This document shows, piece by piece, positions 35,815-45,768 of a stretch of 64,000 nt of DNA; within the stretch, counting starts at the first letter, position 1, and every line of letters begins with the position of its first letter. The position numbers and the translations under genes are program-made. The notes beneath the pieces were generated by a model that was not told the origin of the DNA, ran no database searches, and saw nothing but the letters and a program-made list of their open reading frames with translations. The stretch is from Microbulbifer sp. YPW1 (GTDB lineage Bacteria > Pseudomonadota > Gammaproteobacteria > Pseudomonadales > Cellvibrionaceae): contig NZ_CP055157.1 in assembly GCF_013367775.1 (NCBI RefSeq), positions 930,001-994,000 of the forward strand, given 5' to 3'.

Positions 35815-36960
35815 ATGATCCCGAGAACGGTTTACTCTGCCGAACACGAGCAATTCCGCGACAGCGTGCAAAAATTCCTCGAGCAGGAAGCTGCACCCTA
35901 CCACCACCAGTGGGAAAAAGACGGTCAGGTCGACCGCGAATTGTGGCGCAAGGCCGGAGCCATGGGTTTTCTCTGCCCGCAGGTGCCGGAGGCCTACGGC
36001 GGCCTGGAACTGGACTTCGGCTACAACGCGATTGTGGATGAAGAGATTTCCCGCCTGGGGCTGACCGGCATTGGCTGGGGCCTGCACTCGGATATTGCCG
36101 TCCCCTACATCGTCAATTACGGCACCGAGGAGCAAAAGCAAAAATACCTGCCCGGCTGTATCAGTGGCGATATCGTCACTGCCATCGCCATGACCGAACC
36201 CGGCGCCGGTTCAGACCTGCAGGGTGTACGTACCACCGCGGTTAAAAACGGCGACCATTACGTCTTGAACGGCTCCAAAACCTTTATCACCAACGGCCAG
36301 CACGCCGATCTCGTGGTGGTGGTGGCGAAGACCGACCCCACCGCCGGTGCTGCCGGTGTCAGCCTGTTACTGGTCGAATCGGACAGTCCCGGTTTCAAGA
36401 AAGGTACCAATCTGGAAAAGGTGGGCATGAAGGCCCAGGACACTTCCGAGCTGTTTTTCGACGACGTCAAAGTACCGGCAGAAAACCTGCTGGGCGGCGA
36501 GGGCCAGGGTTTTATTTACCTGATGCAGGAACTGCCCCAGGAACGTCTGAGTGTTGCGGTGAATGCCATCGCCAACTGCGAGGCCGCCATCGGCTGGACC
36601 ATTGAGTACGTCAAGGACCGCAAAGCCTTCGGCAAACCCATCGCCGCGTTCCAGAATACCCAGTTCAAGCTCGCCGAACTGGATAGCGAACTCACCGCCC
36701 TCCGGGTGTTTATCGACCGCTGCCTGGAACTGCACTACGACAGAAAACTGGATGTCTCCACTGCTGCCAAGGCCAAGCTGTTGGCCACGGATTTCCAGTG
36801 CAAGCTGCTGGATGAGTGTATGCAGCTGCACGGCGGCTTCGGCTATATGTGGGAATACCCCATCGCCCGCGCCTGGGCAGATGCGCGGGTACAGCGGATT
36901 TATGCGGGAACCAACGAGATTATGAAACTGATCATTTCCAGAGACCTGCTGAAGGAGTAG
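35815..36960 (+). CDS. Acyl-CoA dehydrogenase, long-chain (LCAD) type
   Basis: 381-residue FAD enzyme of fatty acid beta-oxidation. AMTEPGAGSDLQG and FITNGQHADL are the substrate/FAD motifs. The C-terminal motif reads YAGTNEIM, with Ala where short/medium-chain enzymes have the catalytic Glu; instead QELPQERL near residue 240 supplies the Glu, as in long-chain and isovaleryl-type dehydrogenases. QLHGGFGYMWEYPIARAW also matches mammalian-type LCAD. The photolyase cluster begins 27 bp downstream, so cotranscription is possible though functionally unexplained. Confidence 0.92.
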   Translation: MIPRTVYSAEHEQFRDSVQKFLEQEAAPYHHQWEKDGQVDRELWRKAGAMGFLCPQVPEAYGGLELDFGYNAIVDEEISRLGLTGIGWGLHSDIAVPYIVNYGTEEQKQKYLPGCISGDIVTAIAMTEPGAGSDLQGVRTTAVKNGDHYVLNGSKTFITNGQHADLVVVVAKTDPTAGAAGVSLLLVESDSPGFKKGTNLEKVGMKAQDTSELFFDDVKVPAENLLGGEGQGFIYLMQELPQERLSVAVNAIANCEAAIGWTIEYVKDRKAFGKPIAAFQNTQFKLAELDSELTALRVFIDRCLELHYDRKLDVSTAAKAKLLATDFQCKLLDECMQLHGGFGYMWEYPIARAWADARVQRIYAGTNEIMKLIISRDLLKE

Positions 36961-36987
36961 TCGCCCGTTTTTGAAGCGGGGCTGTCG

Positions 36988-37143
36988 ATGAAAAGCAAAC
37001 AGGAACTGCCCGTAAAAACCTGCCCGGTTTGCGGGCGGCCATTTACCTGGCGGCGCAAGTGGAAACACTGCTGGCACCATGTGCGCTACTGCAGCGAGCG
37101 CTGCCGGCGGCAACGCCGGACTAAACCCGCGGAGGCGCAGTGA
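36988..37143 (+). CDS. DUF2256 zinc-finger protein
   Basis: 51-residue basic protein. Zinc ligands are Cys12 and Cys15 ([15 protein letters not shown]) and Cys35 and Cys39 (YCSERCRR), the DUF2256 pattern. It ends in GTGA, overlapping the GTG start of the cryptochrome gene by four bases, so the two are translationally coupled. DUF2256 genes are known to sit next to photolyase/cryptochrome genes in several bacteria; a role as a small partner is inferred from that association. Easily missed by gene finders because of its size. Confidence 0.85.
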   Translation: MKSKQELPVKTCPVCGRPFTWRRKWKHCWHHVRYCSERCRRQRRTKPAEAQ

Positions 37144-38453
37144 GGCTGATCTGGTTTCTCAACAATCTTCGCTGCCACGACAATGAAGCATTAACCCGCG
37201 CCTGCGCAGAGAGTAGCGGCACCCCGGTGGCCGCGCTCTACTGTTTTGACCCTCAGTTCTACGGCCTTGATCAATATGGATTCCCGCGCACCGGAAAATT
37301 CCGCGCACACTTCCTGTTGCAGAGCCTGCGCGATCTGCGACAGCAGCTGGCGGACCTGAATATTCCGCTACTGGTTCAGCAGGGCCCGCCGGCAACAACC
37401 ATACCGCCATTGATCGCCAAGCACCGGGTTACCGATATCTACCTGCAGCAGGAGTGGACCCGCGATGAGCGCAACGCGCTGCAGTCGCTAAGCGCTTCAC
37501 CAGCACTGGACTCGGTGACGATTCATGCATACTACGACCAGTTCCTGATCCACCCCGATGACCTCCCTTTTGCGGAGCTAGCCGACCTTCCCGAGGTTTT
37601 TACCAAATTCCGCAAAACCGTCGAGGAGACACTTCCGGTCCGCCAGGAACTGCCTGCCCCTGCACCGCACCCGCCGGCAAATCTCACAGCTACCTGCGGC
37701 AGCAGCGAACTGCCCCCCATCGAGGCACTCGGGCTGGCGCAACCGGTGCCAGACCCGCGCAGCGCCTTTCCCTTTGCCGGCGGCAGCACTGCCGGGCACC
37801 AGCGAATCCGCGACTATTTCTGGCACAGCGAAAACATCACCCGCTACAAACAGACCCGCAATGGCCTGGTCGGCACTGAGTACAGCAGCAAGCTCTCGCC
37901 GTGGCTTGCCAATGGCAGCCTGTCGGCCCGTGAAATTTTCTGGCAACTGAAAGCGTTCGAGCGGGATGTCAAAGCCAACGAGGACACATACTGGCTGCTG
38001 TTTGAACTGCTGTGGCGCGACTATTTCAAATATATCTCGCTCAAGCACGGCGACCGGATATTCGTCCTGAGCGGCATTCAAAATCGCGCGTATTCGTGGC
38101 ATCTGGACGAGGAAAGACTCAGCGAGTGGCGGGAGGGGCGCACGCCCCATGACTTCGTCAACGCCAATATGCGGGAGTTCGCGGCCACCGGCTGGATGAG
38201 CAATCGCGGCCGCCAGAATGTGGCCAGCTACTGGGCGCGCGAGCTACAGCAGGACTGGCGTGCCGGCGCCGCCTGGTTTGAGAGCCAATTGATCGATTTT
38301 GACGTACACAGCAACTACGGCAACTGGATGTACAACAGTGGCGTCGGCAATGATCCCCGCGACCGTCACTTCAATATCCCGCTGCAGGCAGAGAAATACG
38401 ATCCGGATGGCGCATACCGTCGACTATGGCTGGCGGATGCCACCAAACAGTAA
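37140..38453 (+). CDS. Cryptochrome DASH / DASH-type photolyase
   Basis: 437-residue flavoprotein. N-terminal alpha/beta antenna domain (about 1-135) starting [17 protein letters not shown]-terminal FAD domain with [29 protein letters not shown] and the DASH-specific tail [23 protein letters not shown]. Such proteins repair cyclobutane dimers in single-stranded or looped DNA and may be blue-light sensors. GTG start preceded by GGAGG and coupled to the DUF2256 gene. Followed 30 bp later by a second, unrelated-class photolyase. Confidence 0.93.
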   Translation: MRLIWFLNNLRCHDNEALTRACAESSGTPVAALYCFDPQFYGLDQYGFPRTGKFRAHFLLQSLRDLRQQLADLNIPLLVQQGPPATTIPPLIAKHRVTDIYLQQEWTRDERNALQSLSASPALDSVTIHAYYDQFLIHPDDLPFAELADLPEVFTKFRKTVEETLPVRQELPAPAPHPPANLTATCGSSELPPIEALGLAQPVPDPRSAFPFAGGSTAGHQRIRDYFWHSENITRYKQTRNGLVGTEYSSKLSPWLANGSLSAREIFWQLKAFERDVKANEDTYWLLFELLWRDYFKYISLKHGDRIFVLSGIQNRAYSWHLDEERLSEWREGRTPHDFVNANMREFAATGWMSNRGRQNVASYWARELQQDWRAGAAWFESQLIDFDVHSNYGNWMYNSGVGNDPRDRHFNIPLQAEKYDPDGAYRRLWLADATKQ

Positions 38454-38483
38454 CCGGATGTTCAGAGAAAGCGAGAGATTCCG

Positions 38484-40016
38484 TTGAAAACCCTGAGACT
38501 GATCCTTGGCGATCAGCTGAACCACAAACACTCCTGGTACCGCAACGACGATAAAGACACCCTGTACTTTATCGCCGAGATGCGCCAGGAAACCGACTAC
38601 GTCAAACACCATATCCAGAAAGTCGTGGCCTTCTTCGAGGCCATGGACGCCTTTGCCCAGTGGCTGCGCGAGCGCGGCAAGCAGGTGGTGTATTACCGGC
38701 TGGATGACAAGCACAACACCCAGAAGCTGGGCACCAATATCGCCGCACTGATCGAGCAGCACGGCATCGAAAAGTTCGAATACCAGCTGCCCGACGAATA
38801 CCGTCTGGACCAGCAGCTGCAGCAACTGGCGGACGACCTGAGCATCGACAGCGAGGCTTTCGATAGCGAGCACTTCCTCACCACACGCAGCGAACTCGGG
38901 GAATTTTTCAGCGATAAAAAGTCCCTGCTGATGGAGAGCTTTTACCGGTACATGCGGCGCAAACACGATGTGCTGATGGAGGGCGACAAGCCCAGCGGGG
39001 GCAAGTGGAACTTCGATGAGAGCAACCGCAAGAAATGGAAGGGCCAACCGGAGATCCCCCACGAAAAAGGGTTCCGCAAGGATGTGCGCGAAACGCTCGC
39101 GCGCATTGAACAGGCCGGGGTAAAAACCTTCGGCAATATCGACCCGCAGCAATTCAACTGGCCCATCACGCGCGCGGACTGCCTTAAAGTCCTGCGCTAT
39201 TTCTGTGAGCACCTGCTGGTGCACTTCGGTGATTACCAGGATGCCATGGACCCGCAGCAGGCCTACCTGTTTCACAGCCGCCTCAGCTTCGCCATGAACA
39301 GCAAGCTGTTGCACCCCATGGAAGTGATCCAGGCAGTAATCGAGTACTGGCACGCCAACCGCTCCACCATATCCATCAACGAGGTGGAAGGCTTCGTGCG
39401 GCAGATCCTCGGCTGGCGGGAATACATGCGCGGGGTTTACTGGCGCGAGATGCCCAGCTACGCCCGCTGCAACCGCCTGCAAAACCGCAATGACCTGCCG
39501 GACTTCTATTGGACCGCCGACACGCGGATGAACTGCCTGCACCACGCCATCCGCAACAGCCTCGACCACGCCTACGCTCACCATATCCAACGGCTGATGA
39601 TCACCGGCAATTTTGCCCTGCTCACACAGGTGCACCCGGATCAGGTGGATGCCTGGTACCTCGGTATCTACATCGACGCCATCGAATGGGTGGAGATCAC
39701 CAATACCCGGGGCATGAGCCAGTTTGCCGACGGTGGCCTGGTGGCGACCAAGCCGTACATTTCCAGTGGCAGCTACATCCAGAAAATGAGCAACTACTGC
39801 GCCGGCTGCCATTACAAGGTCAAGGAAAAAACCGGAGACGAGGCCTGCCCGTTCAACAGCCTGTACTGGCACTTCCTGGCGGACAAGCGCGCGCACTTCG
39901 ACGGCAACCCGCGCATGGCAATGATGTTGAGCCTGCTGGACAAAATAGACAGCGAGGAGCTGGAGGCGCTGTCTGCGCGCGCCACGCAGATTATTCGCAA
40001 CCCGGACGATTTCTAG
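38484..40016 (+). CDS. Prokaryotic (6-4) photolyase/cryptochrome, FeS-BCP class
   Basis: 510-residue flavoprotein of the PhrB/CryB class. The N-terminus (LRLILGDQLNHKHSW) binds the antenna chromophore. Four cysteines at 351, 439, 442 and 455 (NCLHHA; YCAGCHYKV; ACPFN) are in the places of the 4Fe-4S ligands of Agrobacterium PhrB. FVRQILGWREYMRGVYW and NTRGMSQFADGG belong to the FAD/catalytic domain. Predicted to repair (6-4) photoproducts. TTG start preceded by GAGAG. Together with the DASH gene it forms a light-damage operon. Confidence 0.92.
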   Translation: MKTLRLILGDQLNHKHSWYRNDDKDTLYFIAEMRQETDYVKHHIQKVVAFFEAMDAFAQWLRERGKQVVYYRLDDKHNTQKLGTNIAALIEQHGIEKFEYQLPDEYRLDQQLQQLADDLSIDSEAFDSEHFLTTRSELGEFFSDKKSLLMESFYRYMRRKHDVLMEGDKPSGGKWNFDESNRKKWKGQPEIPHEKGFRKDVRETLARIEQAGVKTFGNIDPQQFNWPITRADCLKVLRYFCEHLLVHFGDYQDAMDPQQAYLFHSRLSFAMNSKLLHPMEVIQAVIEYWHANRSTISINEVEGFVRQILGWREYMRGVYWREMPSYARCNRLQNRNDLPDFYWTADTRMNCLHHAIRNSLDHAYAHHIQRLMITGNFALLTQVHPDQVDAWYLGIYIDAIEWVEITNTRGMSQFADGGLVATKPYISSGSYIQKMSNYCAGCHYKVKEKTGDEACPFNSLYWHFLADKRAHFDGNPRMAMMLSLLDKIDSEELEALSARATQIIRNPDDF

Positions 40017-40149
40017 CCACTGCCCCAGTCTGTGGTGCGCTCGGTTTATTTCGCGAAATGGCAGCGGTATCCTTGCGCCTTCCCATTGACCCTCCGGCTG
40101 CCGGCCTCTCTCCCCGAGGCGGTTCCCGGCGTTGGCAAAGCTGGCAGTT

Positions 40150-41619
40150 ATGACGCACTCCAACCTCCAAATCCCCGGCTACCTTGTACACGGCCCCATC
40201 GGCCAGGGTGGCATGGCTTCGGTCTACCTGGCGACACAGGAATCCCTGAACCGCAAGGTGGCCATCAAGGTTCTGCGCAACGGACACGACACCCAGTTCA
40301 ATGAGCGCTTTATCAACGAAGCGCATTTCATTGCCAGCCTCAACAACCCGCACATCATCACCATCCACGATATCTCCACCCTGGCCAATGGCGACTACTA
40401 CATCGCCATGGAATACCTCGACGGCGGAGACCTGAGCGAAAACCGGGAGCAGTTCCGCGAACCCGCGGCAATCCTGCGCCTGATCCGGCAGATCGCCCAG
40501 GGCCTGGCAGTGGTGCACGCAAAGGGCATCATCCACCGCGACGTGAAGCCGGCCAATATCCTGATCCGCAAGGACGGCTCAGCGGTGCTGACAGATTTTG
40601 GTATCGCCAAGGATGTGGATAACGATTCAGACCTGACCATGGCCGGGCACAGCCTGGGCAGCCCTTCCTACAGCAGCCCGGAACAGGCACAGGGACAGCC
40701 GCTGGATATCACCACCGATATCTACGGTCTCGGCGTGATCCTGCTGGAGCTTCTGCTGGGCTACAACCCGTTCAAGGGCAACACCCACACCAGCACCGCC
40801 ATCAACCATATCCAGCAAGCGCTCCCGGCCCTGCCCGCCGAATACGCTTACCTGCAGCCGCTACTGGATCGCATGCTCGCCAAGCGTCCCGGGGAGCGCT
40901 TCCAGTCCTGCGAGGAGCTGGTCGAGGCCATAGACCCGCTGCTAGACCCAACGGCCAGCACCATGCGGCCCGCCACTGCGCGCCCGCTGCCGTCGCGGCT
41001 GCCCGGCAAGATGCCGCGTTTCCTGTTACCGGTACTGGGCGTCGTCGCCGCGGTAACCGTGGTGTTTGCCCTCACCTACGAGAGCGAAACCGAACGCGAG
41101 ATCAACCGCCTGCTGGAACAGGCGGAACAGGGCCTCGAAGAGGGCCGCCTGGTGGCCCCTGAACAGGACAACGCCCGCTACTACTACCGACAGGTACTGC
41201 TGCTGGAACAGGACAACAGCGAGGCCCATGAAGGCCTGGCACGGGTCACGCAAATGCAGGTGCAGGGTTTTGTTGCGCGCGGCGCGGAAGCCCTGGAACG
41301 CGGCGACCTGACCAAGCCGCGGGACAAGAACGCCCTGCACTACTATCGCGCCGCGCTGGCCCTGGAAGAGGACAACCCGCAGGCGATGGCGGGTATCGAC
41401 CAGCTGGCTGCGGAATACTCCCGACGCGCCCGCACGCATCTGCTGGAGGGCGATCTGGATCGCGCGCACCGGGATACCAACACTGGCCTCGGTATCCAGC
41501 CGGACAATGCCGAGCTGCTGGCACTGCGCACAGAGATCGACGCCAAGATGCCGGCTGCGAAAAAATTGATCCGCGACGTTTTCGGCAAGATCCGCAAGAC
41601 CATAGACGGCGACAGTTAA
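40150..41619 (+). CDS. Transmembrane Ser/Thr protein kinase with C-terminal helical repeats
   Basis: 489-residue eukaryotic-like kinase. Glycine loop GQGGMASVY at 18-26, ATP lysine Lys40 (VAIKVL), catalytic loop HRDVKPAN at 129-136 and DFG at 149-151 are intact; a single TM helix lies at about 289-309. The extracytoplasmic part (about 310-470) holds two or three similar helical units (DNARYYYRQVLLLEQDN, KNALHYYRAALALEEDN), TPR-like. Start ambiguous between ATG (chosen) and a TTG six codons earlier with GAGGCGG before it. Downstream of the photolyases by about 130 bp. Signal and targets unknown. Confidence 0.88.
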   Translation: MTHSNLQIPGYLVHGPIGQGGMASVYLATQESLNRKVAIKVLRNGHDTQFNERFINEAHFIASLNNPHIITIHDISTLANGDYYIAMEYLDGGDLSENREQFREPAAILRLIRQIAQGLAVVHAKGIIHRDVKPANILIRKDGSAVLTDFGIAKDVDNDSDLTMAGHSLGSPSYSSPEQAQGQPLDITTDIYGLGVILLELLLGYNPFKGNTHTSTAINHIQQALPALPAEYAYLQPLLDRMLAKRPGERFQSCEELVEAIDPLLDPTASTMRPATARPLPSRLPGKMPRFLLPVLGVVAAVTVVFALTYESETEREINRLLEQAEQGLEEGRLVAPEQDNARYYYRQVLLLEQDNSEAHEGLARVTQMQVQGFVARGAEALERGDLTKPRDKNALHYYRAALALEEDNPQAMAGIDQLAAEYSRRARTHLLEGDLDRAHRDTNTGLGIQPDNAELLALRTEIDAKMPAAKKLIRDVFGKIRKTIDGDS

Positions 41620-41713
41620 ACGACAAACTGTCGCCCTTTGCCTGCTCCCCTCCCTGCCCCCGCCCCAACACAGCTATAACTTGGCAATAAACTGTTTGGG
41701 TGGTGGACGGATA

Positions 41714-43831
41714 ATGACGCCTATTTGCTTCGTGCTGCTAAAACGCGGCCTTCTGGTATTCGCCGTGGTAGGCGCCACGGTGTCGACACTGGCTGCGAAC
41801 GCAGTTTCTGCCGCGGTTTCTATCGAAGGCAAAGTGGAGGTGGTCGCAAAGCCTGTGTCTGCGGCGGCGGTCACCTTGTGGTGGGCAGGCCCGGGCCCTG
41901 CGGAGCAACTCGCCCAGACAAAAACCGATAACGACGGCCGATTCACACTCGGCGCTGACACAGCAATTAGTGATAAGGGGGTTTTCTACGTGACCTCCGT
42001 GGGCGGCGAAGGCCCAGCAACTGCGGAGCAATCACCCGGGGATGCGCTGCAGCTGATAGCGATTCTCGGCGCCAAACCACCTTCGCAGGTGACCATCAAC
42101 GAACGCACCACCATCGCCTCGGTGTGGACCGCTGCGCAATTCCTCAAACAACAGCAACTCGCGGGCCACGCGCTCGGCTTGAAAATCGCCGCGGGCAATG
42201 TTCCCAACCTGGTGAACCTGCAAACCGGTGCGCTGGGGCCGGTAATCCAGGATCCACTGAACAGCTCCCAGACCCCCACCCTCGCCAGATTCAATACCCT
42301 GAGCATTCTGCTGTCGGGTTGCGCGCAGTCACAAGCCAACTGCCAAAAACTGTTTGCGGCGGCGACACCACCGGGCGGATCGGCACCCGACAATACGCTT
42401 GCCGCGGCCCAGAATATCGCCCGCTACCCGTGGCACAACGCACAGGCATTATTCGCGTTGCTCGACGACTTCTATCCGGTGCCTGAAGGCAAACACTGGC
42501 GCAACACACCGGTAATCCCCTATCTCAATTTCGCCCCCAGTGCGTGGACACTCTCCCTGGTCTATTCCGGTGGCGGGCTCAATTCCCTGGGTGGGATTGC
42601 CATCGATCGCGAAGGCAATATGTGGGCGGATGACAATTTCCTGGTGGGCGCACAATCGACGATTTTTGCCGGCTTTGGCGGCGGCCTCTCCAAGCTCGCA
42701 CCGAATGGAAAACCCCTCTCGCCCATGACCACAGGCTATCGCGGTGGCGGTATCGACGGCCCGGGATTCGGCATTGCGATTTCCGCTGACAACAAGGTCT
42801 GGGCCACCAGTCTCGCGGGCAAAAACATTTCCGTCTTCGATCTGACCGGCAAACCCCTGTCCCCGGAAAGCGGCTATGACTTCGGCGGCAAACTGGGGGC
42901 CATGCAGGGCATTATCGTGACACCCAATGGCGATGTGTGGGCACTGGATAATGGCCGCGACCAGATCGTCCACCTGCCCGGTGGCGATGCCTCCAGGGGG
43001 CGGATTCTCGGCGCAACAGACAATGGCAAAACGGTGGATAGCGCCCTCAAGTTCAAGGCGCCTTTTCACCTGGCCATCGACCAACAGGACCGTATCTGGG
43101 TCACCAACAGCGGCGGCGATACCGTTACGCGTTTCCCCGCCAGCGATCCCGGCAGGGCCGAGCAATTCAAGGTGGGTTTCGCGCCCCGCGCCATTGCCAT
43201 CGACAGCCGCGGCAATGCGTGGGTTGCCAACACCGTGGGCCACCCGACGACCAGGGAGAAGCTGGCATTTATCGAGGCAAAACTGAAAGCCAAGGCGGAA
43301 AGCCACAAGAAGGGCATGACGGAAGAACAGCAGGCCGCCAGAGAGTGGATAGACCTGTACGAAATCATTACCCGATTCCCCGGCGGAACCGTTTCATGGC
43401 TGGCCCCTGATGGCAAAACCCGGGGCACCTTTGATGGCGACAAGAGCATCATCGGTGCCTGGGGTATCGCCATCGACGGCAACGATAACGTCTGGGTGGC
43501 GAACTCAACCGGCCGCTCCATCAGCCACCTGTGCGGCGTGCGCACGGATACCTGTCCGCCCGGGTTTAAAACCGGCCAGGCAATCTCCCCGAAGTCCGGG
43601 TATATCGGCGGCCTGCAGATCGTCACCGATGTAGCAGTCGACCCCGCGGGCAATGTATGGGTTGCCAACAACTGGGACAGGCCCGACGAGGGCTTCAAGC
43701 AAACGCCGGATGAAGCCCTGTCCACCCGTTTTGGTGGAAACGGCGCAGTGGTCTTTTTTGGCCTCGCAGCGCCGGTGAAAACCCCGCTGATAGGTCCTGT
43801 AAAACCGCCGTTTGGGATGGGGAAACTCTGA
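41714..43831 (+). CDS. Exported NHL/SMP-30-type beta-propeller protein
   Basis: 705-residue exported protein. Signal peptide to about residue 34; a small beta domain of carboxypeptidase-regulatory-like type at about 35-100; an intermediate helical region; then repeated blades from about 280 on, each with the pattern GIAID-GN-WVAN (for example GIAIDREGNMWADDN, AIAIDSRGNAWVANT, DVAVDPAGNVWVANN), typical of NHL/Vgb-like propellers. One Lys/Glu-rich helix interrupts the blades near 520-550. Probably a secreted or periplasmic binding or lyase-like protein; activity not deducible. Followed 58 bp later by the amidohydrolase gene, likely cotranscribed. Confidence 0.78.
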   Translation: MTPICFVLLKRGLLVFAVVGATVSTLAANAVSAAVSIEGKVEVVAKPVSAAAVTLWWAGPGPAEQLAQTKTDNDGRFTLGADTAISDKGVFYVTSVGGEGPATAEQSPGDALQLIAILGAKPPSQVTINERTTIASVWTAAQFLKQQQLAGHALGLKIAAGNVPNLVNLQTGALGPVIQDPLNSSQTPTLARFNTLSILLSGCAQSQANCQKLFAAATPPGGSAPDNTLAAAQNIARYPWHNAQALFALLDDFYPVPEGKHWRNTPVIPYLNFAPSAWTLSLVYSGGGLNSLGGIAIDREGNMWADDNFLVGAQSTIFAGFGGGLSKLAPNGKPLSPMTTGYRGGGIDGPGFGIAISADNKVWATSLAGKNISVFDLTGKPLSPESGYDFGGKLGAMQGIIVTPNGDVWALDNGRDQIVHLPGGDASRGRILGATDNGKTVDSALKFKAPFHLAIDQQDRIWVTNSGGDTVTRFPASDPGRAEQFKVGFAPRAIAIDSRGNAWVANTVGHPTTREKLAFIEAKLKAKAESHKKGMTEEQQAAREWIDLYEIITRFPGGTVSWLAPDGKTRGTFDGDKSIIGAWGIAIDGNDNVWVANSTGRSISHLCGVRTDTCPPGFKTGQAISPKSGYIGGLQIVTDVAVDPAGNVWVANNWDRPDEGFKQTPDEALSTRFGGNGAVVFFGLAAPVKTPLIGPVKPPFGMGKL

Positions 43832-43889
43832 TGGTGCCAGCGCAGGTCTAGACTGGAGAAAATTGAAGTACACCGGGCCGGGAAATCCA

Positions 43890-45755
43890 ATGAATAATCT
43901 TCTGAAACTGGCGCTCAGCTTTCTGTTTTTAGTGCATTCACTGTTTGCATCCGCTGTGGAAACCGCGGACACCATATTCCACAATGGCACCATCATCACC
44001 ATCAATGACACACAGCCCGAAGCAGAGGCGATCGCTATCAGGGATGGAAAAATTATCGCCGTGGGTAAACGTGCGGAGGTTTTCAAGACGGCGAGTTCCG
44101 ACACGCAGAAAGTTGATCTGGCCGGTAAAACCATGTTGCCCGGTTTTTTCGATTCTCACGGCCACGCCTGGATGATCGGCTTCCAGTCGCTTACCGCCAA
44201 TCTGCTGCCACCTCCAGATGGCAATGGCAAGGATATGGCCTCGCTCATCAAGCTGTTGCAGGACTGGGCGGCAGCCAACCAGAAAGCAGTCAAGCAGCTC
44301 GGCTGGATCGTCGGCTTCGGCTATGACAACTCACAACTCGCGGAACAGCGTCACCCGACGCGCCGGGATCTCGACAAGGTCTCCACGGATATCCCCAGTC
44401 TGATCGTGCACCAGTCCGGGCACCTCGGTGTGGCCAACTCCAAAGCGCTGGAAATCGCCGGGGTCTCGCCCGACACGGAAAATCCGGACGGTGGCGTGTT
44501 CCAGCGCGAAGCTGACGGCAAGACCCCCAGTGGCGTTGCCGAAGAATACGCGTTCTTTCAACTTATCGGTGCCTTTGGAAAATCCCTGAACAAGGATGTA
44601 AATGATCTGTTTGCCGTCGAAGGTACCAAGCTGCTCGCTTCCTTTGGATACACGACCGCGCAGGAGGGGCGGGCCACCCAGGCATCCCTCGATGCGTTAA
44701 AACGGGTCGCAGAAAACGGAGCCTTGAAAATTGATGTGGTCGTATACCCCGATATCCTCGAGGTCGCGGACATACACCCGGAACGGGAATACCGCCACCG
44801 GCTGCGAGTCGGTGGTGCCAAGCTAACGATTGACGGGTCACCGCAGGGTAAAACGGCATGGCTGACCAAACCCTACTTCAAACCGCCACCGGGGCAGGAT
44901 AAGGATTACCGGGGCTATGCGGCAATCACCGACCAGCAGGCGATGGACGCCGTGGCCAAAGCCTATGCCCACGACTGGCAGATTATCGTTCACACAAATG
45001 GCGATGCCGCCATTGATCTCTTGATCAAGGCCGTGAAAGCGGCCGAGGCCAAATACCCCAAGGTGCAAAATCGCCCCGTGATGATTCACGGGCAAACCCT
45101 GCGCCGGGACCAGGTGGACGAAATCAAGGCACTGGGAATCTTTCCCTCCCTGTTTCCGATGCACACCTTTTACTGGGGTGACTACCATCGGGAATCGGTA
45201 CTGGGCCCGGAGCGTGCAGAAAACATCTCCCCCACCGGCTGGGTCCTTGAACAGAACATGATGTTTGGTACCCACCACGATGCGCCGGTGGCACTACCGG
45301 ACTCCATGCGCGTACTCTCGGCCACCGTTACCCGCCGCACCCGCAGTGGAAAGATTCTTGGGGCAAAGCATCGCGTTCCCGTCGCCACCGCGCTCAAGGC
45401 CATGACACTGTGGCCAGCGTGGCAGCACTTTGAAGAAGACCGTAAAGGCTCGATAGAAGTGGGGAAACTGGCGGACCTGACCGTACTCTCGGAAAACCCG
45501 TTAACGGTCCCGGAGGAACAGCTGGACGACCTGAAGGTGCAGGAAACCTACAAGGAAGGCGTACTGGTGTACCGGCGCGGCGAACAATCCGCAGCAGCGC
45601 CATCACCCGCCATGTTCGGTCTCACGTTGCGGGATTCTGTTGATCGCCATAAATCTGCTCGGGAAAACAACCACCTTCATGGAGACGGGTGCTTCAACGA
45701 TGCCCTCGGCTTAATGCTGCAAGCGCTCGAGCAGGCATCGCCAGATTCGCACTGA
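43890..45755 (+). CDS. Exported amidohydrolase, YtcJ-like
   Basis: 621-residue metal-dependent hydrolase (amidohydrolase_3). Signal peptide to about residue 22. Metal ligands His90 and His92 in the SHGHAW motif, further histidines in IIVHTNGDAA and PVMIHGQTL, and a late TGxxxxGxxAD-type block (GSIEVGKLADLTVLSENP). Relatives hydrolyse N-acyl or cyclic amide substrates; the actual substrate is unknown. The last 55 residues (after the typical end) are an unusual tail. Chosen ATG has GGGAAA upstream and begins the signal peptide; the frame extends 26 codons earlier. Confidence 0.87.
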   Translation: MNNLLKLALSFLFLVHSLFASAVETADTIFHNGTIITINDTQPEAEAIAIRDGKIIAVGKRAEVFKTASSDTQKVDLAGKTMLPGFFDSHGHAWMIGFQSLTANLLPPPDGNGKDMASLIKLLQDWAAANQKAVKQLGWIVGFGYDNSQLAEQRHPTRRDLDKVSTDIPSLIVHQSGHLGVANSKALEIAGVSPDTENPDGGVFQREADGKTPSGVAEEYAFFQLIGAFGKSLNKDVNDLFAVEGTKLLASFGYTTAQEGRATQASLDALKRVAENGALKIDVVVYPDILEVADIHPEREYRHRLRVGGAKLTIDGSPQGKTAWLTKPYFKPPPGQDKDYRGYAAITDQQAMDAVAKAYAHDWQIIVHTNGDAAIDLLIKAVKAAEAKYPKVQNRPVMIHGQTLRRDQVDEIKALGIFPSLFPMHTFYWGDYHRESVLGPERAENISPTGWVLEQNMMFGTHHDAPVALPDSMRVLSATVTRRTRSGKILGAKHRVPVATALKAMTLWPAWQHFEEDRKGSIEVGKLADLTVLSENPLTVPEEQLDDLKVQETYKEGVLVYRRGEQSAAAPSPAMFGLTLRDSVDRHKSARENNHLHGDGCFNDALGLMLQALEQASPDSH

Positions 45756-45768
45756 TAGAAGCGCGCCA

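Noticed and set aside
38424..40163. 579-codon minus-strand frame
   Set aside because: Antisense of the FeS photolyase, whose cysteines and FAD motifs are intact.
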